In this document: positions 47,801-56,800 of the stretch, one piece after another
Position numbering within the stretch: the first letter of the stretch is position 1
Layout of the letters: each line of letters begins with the position of its first letter
Assembly: GCA_963556495.2 (NCBI GenBank)
Contig: OY747707.1
Coordinates: forward strand, 5,391,001-5,455,000
Source: Valencia hispanica
Lineage: Eukaryota; Chordata; Actinopteri; Cyprinodontiformes; Valenciidae
Direction: 5' to 3'
DNA length: 64,000 bases
Translations under genes and position numbers: made by a program
Notes under the pieces: generated by a model
Databases searched by the model: none
Told to the model about the DNA's origin: nothing
Seen by the model: only the letters and a program-made list of their open reading frames with translations

Positions 47801-50800
47801 GAATAGATTCTAAGTCAGGGAATCCAGAGGCCTCCATGTCCTCAAATGTCTGAAACATTATTTTTTTTTTTTTGATTTAGCTGCAGAAACAGGAGGAAGT
47901 TCCAACATGTGACTGAGATGAACTTACAGATCTGAATCCTGTACCCGGCGGTCCTGGAAGCCCTGGGGGCCCCCTGGGGCCAGGCTGGCCCTCGCCGCGG
48001 TCCCCCTGCATGAACCAGTCTCGTTAGGACAACATGCTTCTGCACAGGATCTGAACTGAAACCCTTCAACAGTCTTTAAATGGGGTTTATCTAACCTTCT
48101 CTCCTTTTAGTCCTGGGTCACCTGGTGTTCCAGGAAATCCTGGAGGTCCCTGAGGCCCCTTTATAGAAAACATATAATCTAACGTCACTGAAAGCTGTCG
48201 GATGGAAAACATTTAAAGCTAATTTTCCACTTTGCAGAAAACGCTGAAACTACTCACAGTTTTTCCATCTTCACCGGGATCGCCCTGTAGGAGTAAAATA
48301 AGAACACCTCAATGACTTTCCGAGTTTCCAAGGAAGTCATTATGGTAAGCAGATAATAAGCAGATTAAGCCCACTCACTGGTTCTCCATCTTCTCCTGGT
48401 GGTCCCTGAGGACCTGGAGATCCAGGTGGTCCACGGGGTCCGGGAACTTTTGAAACAACCGACCCGTCTCTTCCAACTGAATACTCAGTTGCGGGCCCTG
48501 GAGGGCCAGGGGGCCCTGGTGGTCCTTGGGGGCCTGGTTCACCCTTTGTACCAGGATATGCAAAGCCTGCGCTGCCCTTGGAGAAAGGAAGGGTTTAAGA
48601 CGGTACGTATTATGAAGCAGTATAAGGAGGCATGGCACTTTCTGGACTAGTACATGTGGAGCAGCTGAACAGCAGCCATCTTCTCAGGACCGTCACACTA
48701 CAAACATTCATTTCGGTTTTGGAATACATTAAGCCTTTCGGAGGCAGTAAAGAAGATACTTTGATACAGTTGTATGGCAAAATTGACATCAGAGCTCGGC
48801 TTAATAAAAACAAGAGCAAAGCTAGCACAAGCAGGGACGACGCTGATACATCAGCAGTCTTAGAGAGGGCCACCCTGAGTGAAATTCTGGTCCACACTCC
48901 AAAGCAGTCGGTGGCGGTAATGCACCAATTTTTTTGTTTGCCAGCCACCAATAATAAAGAAGAAGAAGAGTGCTGCTGTGTAAATTTTAGGCTAATACAG
49001 TGTTTCTCAAACTATGGGGTGAGCCCCACTAGTGGGGCGCAGAGGTATTGCAGGTGGGGCGTGACATCAATGGGATATAAATAGTTTTTCCCCCTTAGAT
49101 TCTGTCGTTGTGAATGTTTCACTGCACTGTAAATTAAATCAACCAGCTCCCCCCTCTCACAAAATTAAACACACTCAAATAAATTAGCAATTGTGATCAT
49201 CATTGTAAACAGAACCGGGACCTGGAACATCGGGCTGGGAGTTTGATGTTGGAATATATGGCAGCAGAACAAAACGAGCTGAAGTAGCCGCATTATCAGA
49301 GATTCCATCTACAAAATGGAGAAATATCTAAAAAGATCAGGGAACGTTTCAGAGTCAGAGAAGTCACACGGTCAACCACGGAGGAAACACAGGGATGAGT
49401 ATCTTGCTCTTTATTTATTTTATTTTTTATTTTGTAATTTTGAAAGCTTTGTAAATTTGATAAAACTAGAACTTTTATTTTCTCCAACTGTGAGCTGAAG
49501 TTCTACATGTAGCAACTACTGACGGCATATATTTCTGAGCCGGTTTTATACCAGTGCCCAACCCCTTTTTCCAACTAATTTATACCCTTAAAAACTTGTA
49601 GACTAACTCGGCTATTTAAATAAATAAAACACTTTAAAAATCAGTCGTGGTCACCATTCTGTTGGGGCGATAAAAGCACGGGGGGCTTGTGTATGCTCCT
49701 TTGTCCAAAGTGGGGAATGATAAAAGAAGTTTGCGAAACACTGGGCTAAAATGAGCATGCTGACGGTAGTTGTGACGAAAACTTTGTGAGAAATACACAC
49801 AAGGAAGGAATTTACCAAGGTTTTCAGGAACAAATCATGTTGGATATTTTATTGGAGGACATTACTTGGACCCTGGTGGATGTAAAAAGACTGTTTTTGT
49901 TCGAGATGGTTCTGTTCTTTCGATGGCTTCAAATGGTGAATTGCACATTACCTTGCTTTCTGAGTGGTTTGACAAAAGCATTGGTAGTGTCTACAGTTTT
50001 GATCGTATCCTTAATTGGCATACATCATTAGAATCACAAGAATCTCGGCTTTCCAATTATGTATAATATGATGTATAATAAAAAGGTTAGATTTGACCCA
50101 GAAGAATGTAAAGTATCGCCAACGATGGGGTTAAATAAAAAGGCTGTTTACTAGGCCCCCCAGATTAAGCCACAGCCAGCTAAATTTCTACGGTGTTGGG
50201 TCTGGAATACATCAGACAGAAACGATGACCACTTATATTAAGAACATGAACTTTTATTGCTTTTTAGTTATATGTAACATAAATTAATAGATTAGGCTAA
50301 TGTTCAAAGGACCCCACACCAAATTGCTGCAAGAACAGCTGGCAATGAAACAATGCTTATTTTCAATCAGCAGGGCTCAGAGTTTGAGTCTCCAGTTATG
50401 TTGTTATGCTCCAGTATGTTTAAAACAATTGGTCAAATATGGCAAAACCACTGGTCAGATAAAATTGTGCTTATGGCAAGACACTTGTGTATTTATTGTC
50501 AATCCTTGGTTAAAAACGAATAATTTTCAGCTCGTAGTTCTGGTTCCTGAAAAGCATTAAACAGCATTCACGAGCGGCCATATTTCCACCAAGATCTGTA
50601 GTTTAACTTTCAGATTGCAGAAAAATAATTGGGGGAAACTTATTTTTAACACCTTTCGAATCTTTCCTAAATATGTTACTCAAGCATGGTAAAGTTCTCA
50701 AAAAATAATAGAGGTCACAGTGGAGATATCATCTGGTTAAGAGCTTACATCTCTGTTTTTACATTTCCTGTTTAGCTTTACTCTATGCTTTCTGTCATAC

Positions 50801-53800
50801 CGCAGAAAATGTTGTCCACTTTTATTGTTGAAGGAATTATAGTTTTCTGTCGTATCCCCCCGGAGTCACAGAATTATTTCCACTAACTCATGTATTTTAT
50901 TTTGGCTCTCCAAAGAAAGGCTGGTCCTGTGGTGTGATTTTATATCTTCCATAAAACGAAGTTGGACTATGAAATTCCCAGTGACGGGCTCTAGATCTCA
51001 GATTAAAAATGTTTCCTATGCAGCCTTTTTGGGTCCACCCCTCCAAATCATTTAATTCAGGTGCTCCAGTTACTGTACTTCCAGTCACCACAGATGTATA
51101 AAATCCAGCCCCGAGGCATGCAAACTGCTTTCACAAACATTTGTTTTTAAAAAATGGGTCGCTATCAGGAGCCTTGTGAACTCCAGTGTGCCAATAATTT
51201 GAGTCTTGACATTTCAACGCTATTAAGTATTCCGCAGTCTGCTGCTGGTCGTGTTGTAACAAGGTGGAATTGACTGGGAACAACCGCGATTCAGCCATGA
51301 AGTGGTAAAGTACGTAGAAATCAGGGAACTGGGGTCAGTGGAGGCAGAGAGCTTGCGAAGGTCTCTAACATTCTGCAGAGTCAGCAGTTGTTTCTGTGAA
51401 ACTCATTTATGGTTTAAAGTGCTTAGTAGGTGATTTTAACATCACGTAACGAGACATGAAAAGAGTCCGGATTGTCTTGAGTGCAGGGCTGGGGGATATA
51501 GAAAGAAATTCTGTCACGATATTTTTCATATCATTCGATATCGATATGTATTACGATATAAAACAAATCATTATTTTTGTCAATATTTAAACATTCCCTG
51601 GTACTATTTAAAGACATTCGGAGGTTATTTTTGATTTAAGGACTTTCAAAAGTTGAACACTGTTTTGGAAAAACTAGAGGAGGTTCGGGCTGGGTGATAT
51701 GGATGGAAAATTTAATCTTCAAACTTTTTTTTTAATGTCATATTCAATTTTCGATTATTCTCCCTTTCTTTTCTTAAAAAGAAATTACAAATGACAAAAA
51801 ATATATATATATTTTTAAACGTGCTTTTATTTCAATCATCCCTTCTCGAAGTTGACCTGAATTCAAAGTCCAAATAATTACACGCTGTAAAACAGGCCTA
51901 CTATAGGCGGGCTGACATCACTTTAAATTATGAAACCCAAAAGCTGAATTGACGGAATTTTTTTTTTGCGATGTTATCGACTTTTCCAAAAATTCATGAA
52001 CAGAAAATTTGATAAATTGATAAATTGATCAGTTCTACTTGAGTGTGGCGTAGACAGGGCAAGCCGACAATTCCTGGAGGGCCGGAGTGACTGAGTCGTG
52101 ACATCAGTCTTTCCGATAGCCTTTCAGTGGATCGGGGACGTTCCATGAGGCTTTCTAAAGGTTAAAATGAGTGACTTGAACTTGATGTGGGCGGCTAATG
52201 GTAGCCATTGGAGCTTAGTCGACAGAGCGTGCCCTCTTTTAGGTCCAGGCCAGGCGCCAATGGGCGGGTCTGGTCTTTTACATGAGAGAGTGAACTAGAA
52301 ATAGTCATTAATAATCAAGGTAAACACAAACACCACGTTAAAAACAGAAGGCCTAGATATATGAGCAATCTACAGGAAAGGTTTATAGCGTTTCATATGT
52401 TCAGAGTTCAGAAAATCCAGACTCATCTGAACTGTTTGTCTCACTCCAAATCAGCTTGAAAACGGAGGATTTTCTCTCTGAATGTGTCTGGTCATCCTCT
52501 GTGATAAAAGTCGACTACGTTATGCTGCTGAGTGGTGCCTAAAGAACGAAGCAGACTTTTCAATCTGCTTTGTTGCTCCATAGTCAACATTTTTCCAACT
52601 TTGAGCTTTAGATAAAAAAAAAAAACAACTTATGTTACCATTGCTATAATTATTTTCATTATATCTGAACCCTACCCTTGGGCTCCATGAATTAATTTTT
52701 TTATCATAAAGTTTGGTTCATTCAGTTCCTTTTCTATATGTATTTTATAAAAGGAGACCTGACTGAGAAGAGCGGAGACCTGACTAAAGGATCTATCTAT
52801 AACCTGAGTGCTGAGAGGATGCAGCTGTGACATACCTTTGCTCCTTTTTCACCAGGTTCTCCCTGAAAATAAAAAACAAAAACAAGCAGCGAAGTAAATT
52901 TGGATCCATTTTGAGGTGCAAAAACAATCATTTATACAGGATAATAAAATTACTTTTTTCTACAGACTTTAGGGAATTTTCCTGAACGCTAGGCTTTAGT
53001 TTTGATTTGGGAATTTGTGTTTGCTGAGCTTCCAGAACCTTTCCGGATTTTTTTTTCTCTCTACAATGACAGGGGTCCATAAACACACAAACAGCTACTA
53101 ATCAGGACAAGCTGTGTGGTTTCTAATAGAATGAATTATGTATGTTGGTTGTTTGACTTTAGGGTCTCTAGCTCCCTCTAGTGTTGACTGATGTGGCTGC
53201 AGCTGCTTGGTGTTTTTCCCTTTAGAAGGGAGGCTCGGATAAAAACGGCTCCGGTTTTTCCGGCTGACCTTTACTCCACGGAATCCCCCTTGTGAGCCGG
53301 AGCCCGCCTCTCCCTTCGGCCCCGTCGGGCCCGTGTCTCCTTTCTCTCCTCTGTCCCCTTTGTCGCCCTTTTCTCCTTTAGCAGCAACTGTACCTGGAAA
53401 GCATTACCAAGGGACACATCCATTTATATCCTCGTGAAAACCTTTCGTAGATGAATAAAGACTGAAACGCAAAGAAAACAAACGGGACATTTTCCTGATC
53501 CCACGGGGGGAGAAAGGACTTCCAAGCAGGAATCCTGCTGTAATTCTGTCATTTAGAGGCCATTTTAAGGAGAGAAGAAGATCTCACACCTGCATGCAGG
53601 ACTCTCCTGGTTTGACACAGTTTTCCGCGACATGCTCGATATTCCGATAAATGACTCACTTTCAGTAAACAAAGAATGAAATGCAGCCTGCTGCTTGAAG
53701 AAATGAATTCTGGGAATGCGACTGAGGACGTATGTCAGGTTATCAGTTAGAGACGTCACTGCAGGGTGAAAAAAACCGATACCACCCTGTGGCATTAATG

Positions 53801-56800
53801 ACCCACTTTATGACATCAGTTTAGGAAGGTTTCCAGAATCTTCCCCCTCCAGACCCTTTTGTCTGTAAATCAAAGTTTTATATGTTATATTTGTTATTGT
53901 TGAGTATTTATATTTTTTAATCAGATTCCTGCCAGAAAGTTCAGATTTTACACGTCCTTTCACATACTACTATAAGAATAAAAAGTACAGCCTCTTTCAG
54001 GGGTTTACGAATCAGGACGTTATAAACATGATCTGGTCTTTATCGGGTTTTCAACGTTTTTTCCCACTAGTTAAGGTTTAACATTAGTTTAGGTGTATTA
54101 AACAACTCTCAGCAGTGGTTTACTGTCGGACTTTATCTGTGTCTCACATTGTTATGGAGGAATATTTGGTCTGTTCTTCTTTCCAACGATGCTTCAGTTC
54201 TTTGAGGTTTGCAGACTGCACAGCTTTCTGATGGTTTTCTTACAGCGTTTCAAATCCAGTTGAGGTCTGGACTTTGACTAGGCTATTTCAGCACCTTCGT
54301 TCTGTTTTAGATCCGCTGCTGTGTTTTGGGATCGTTGCTCTGCTGATGACCCAGTTTGGGTCAAGCTTCAGTTGGTGTACAGGTAAGTACTTCAGTCTAT
54401 AGAGGAGATCACGCTCCATGCAACAACTGCAAGGTACCCAGGTTCTGTGGCTGCACAACAAGCCCAAATAACTATCCCTCCACCACCCTGCTGCACCGTT
54501 GGCATGCAGATGTATTGACGGAGACATTTTCTGTTTATACATCTCTGTCGGTCTGTCAGTGTTGCGAAACAATACTCCACCAGGACAGCAGGGGGGGGCA
54601 GACGTTTTCTGGCGGGTCTGCCTACCATTGCAGTGACGTCTCTGGTCGAAGAAAGTTTCTTTACTTCGGCTTGTGAACGCACATTCACTCAAGGAGCAAT
54701 GGCTGACAGAGAGCAAGTTTTGATTGAGCTGGAAAGCTTTTTTTACTAGAAGTTCAGCTCATAGAATCCTCTAAACACACAAACAGCATCTGTTTTGTTG
54801 TTCTCTACACCTCCTGTTGTTCAAAATCACCTAAAGACCAGATTAGATGAACTGGCCTTGCAGTATAAAGCATCTAGTGCTCTAAAGCTCCAATGACTAC
54901 TATTACATCGACTACAGAGCACCGCTCTGGTGAAATGATCTTGGGCTGATGTTGAGCTGACCAATTACAGGTGTGCGCTCCCCGTTTCGTTCGACGGATA
55001 GTTAGAAAATAGGGCTCTACTCCGTGCATCTTTGCGTAGGTTACGGAGAGACCTTGCGTCGACGGATAATGGCATTGCGTCTATCCGTTCCGACGTAGAC
55101 GGAGAAGTATAAACTAGGCTTTAGTCAGATTGATTACTGCAACAGCGTCTTCACAGGTCTGCCTAAAAAGTCAGTCAGACAGCTGCAGCTGCAGCTGATC
55201 CAGAACGCTGCTGCTCGTGTTCCTCACTAGAACCAGGAAAGTAGAGCACATCACCCCAGTTCTAAAGTCCTTACACTGGCTCCCTGTAGCTCAGAGAATA
55301 GACTTCTAAATACTTTTACTAGTTTATAAATCATTGAATGGCTTAGCACCAAAGTATGTTGAAGATCTACTGTTACCATACCAACCCCCACCCCCACCCG
55401 GGACCACTCAGGACCTCCTTCTAGTCTACTCAGTATCTTAGCTTCTTCTCCATGTTTGGTTTTGATTCTTTCAGTTTCTATGCTCCTCCTCTGGAACAAA
55501 CTTCCAGACGACTGCAAAACTGCTGAAACACTGAGTTCCTTCAAAGCTGCAGTAGGTAACTTGAATAAAAGTAACTTTTTGTGATATGTCCTAAAACTGT
55601 CCATATGTCCTGAAAGTAGGAAATGAGATTTGTAATCTGTAAAAAAAAAGCAGCTCAATTGGTCACGCCTACAGCCCCTACTGCGTTTTACAAGAATCCA
55701 CCGCGCCTGGTAGAAAACAGCCAATCAGAGCCAGAGCAGCGTCTGAAGGAGTGTCTGACATCTGTCTATCACTCCTCACACACACACACCGCGACCCGCC
55801 CCTCGCTCCGCTACGCAACCGGCTGCGCCCTGTCAGAACCAAGGTCAGAAAAGCTCTGTGACTAGCGGCAAGAAGCTAGGAGTTACCTATGGCCGAGCAA
55901 CAGCCACCTAAAGAGAAACTGCCCGTACAGCCGCTGCCAACAACAGCATATACGGCTAAGATAACAAAAATGAAGATGACCGAGGAAGACAAAAAAGCTA
56001 AAAAGAAAGAAGTTGACCGACCCCGAGATAAAACGAGGGTAAATATTGGCGTGAGGTGGAGGGAGCTACGGGACCTGAAAGCGTCGAAAAACCGATTCCG
56101 AGTTGGCAATGTTTCTGCTTGACAGGTAATTACCCTTGCTTGATGAATATTTGTTTTGTTTTTTGGTGGTGGTATTACAGTAACCCTCCGCAGCGCGTGC
56201 GATCATCCGTGCACTCACAGCTCTAGTCGCGTCAGCTGATTATCTTTGGCAGTTGTTGCGCCAGTAGCGCAGCTGAAGGAGGGAGGAGGGCATTGGAGGC
56301 GGGGCTTGAGTGCATCGGAGAGGGAGGGGGAGTGACGTGAAGCTTGTTTGGGTTTAAATGTTCAACTCAGAGAGGAGAGCAGACTTTGCTGGAAAATTTG
56401 TTTTCTTCCCCTCCTCATCTGTTTAGAGCTGCCATTGGTCAATAATCACTGGAACATTGTTAATTCTAGTGTGGATTGCAGCTTTGCATTACTTTTCATT
56501 ACTTGTCTTTATTGTGTCACTGTAACCTCCTTTGTTTGATCGATTTAGTTACCTGTACTCCGTGCGTACAGTTGAAAATGTCTGCGTATTTGCACCAAGT
56601 GGTCAGAGGCGCAAATACCAATCTGTCAAAATGACAGACGGCCTTCAGTTGTTTACGTCACTGTTTTAAAAATAAAAACGGTCAAATTCAGAAACTATTA
56701 GGTTAACGCGACCCCTGCAGCGCTCAAGATGTTGAGATTCTCTTTGGGAGTGACGAGGACGGATAGGATCAGGAATGAGTACATCAGAGGGACAGCTCCT

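Noticed and set aside
55889..56122. 77-codon frame as a host gene
   Set aside because: It lies within a repeat-like unit with inverted ends, has no homologue I recognise, and no splice or promoter context.
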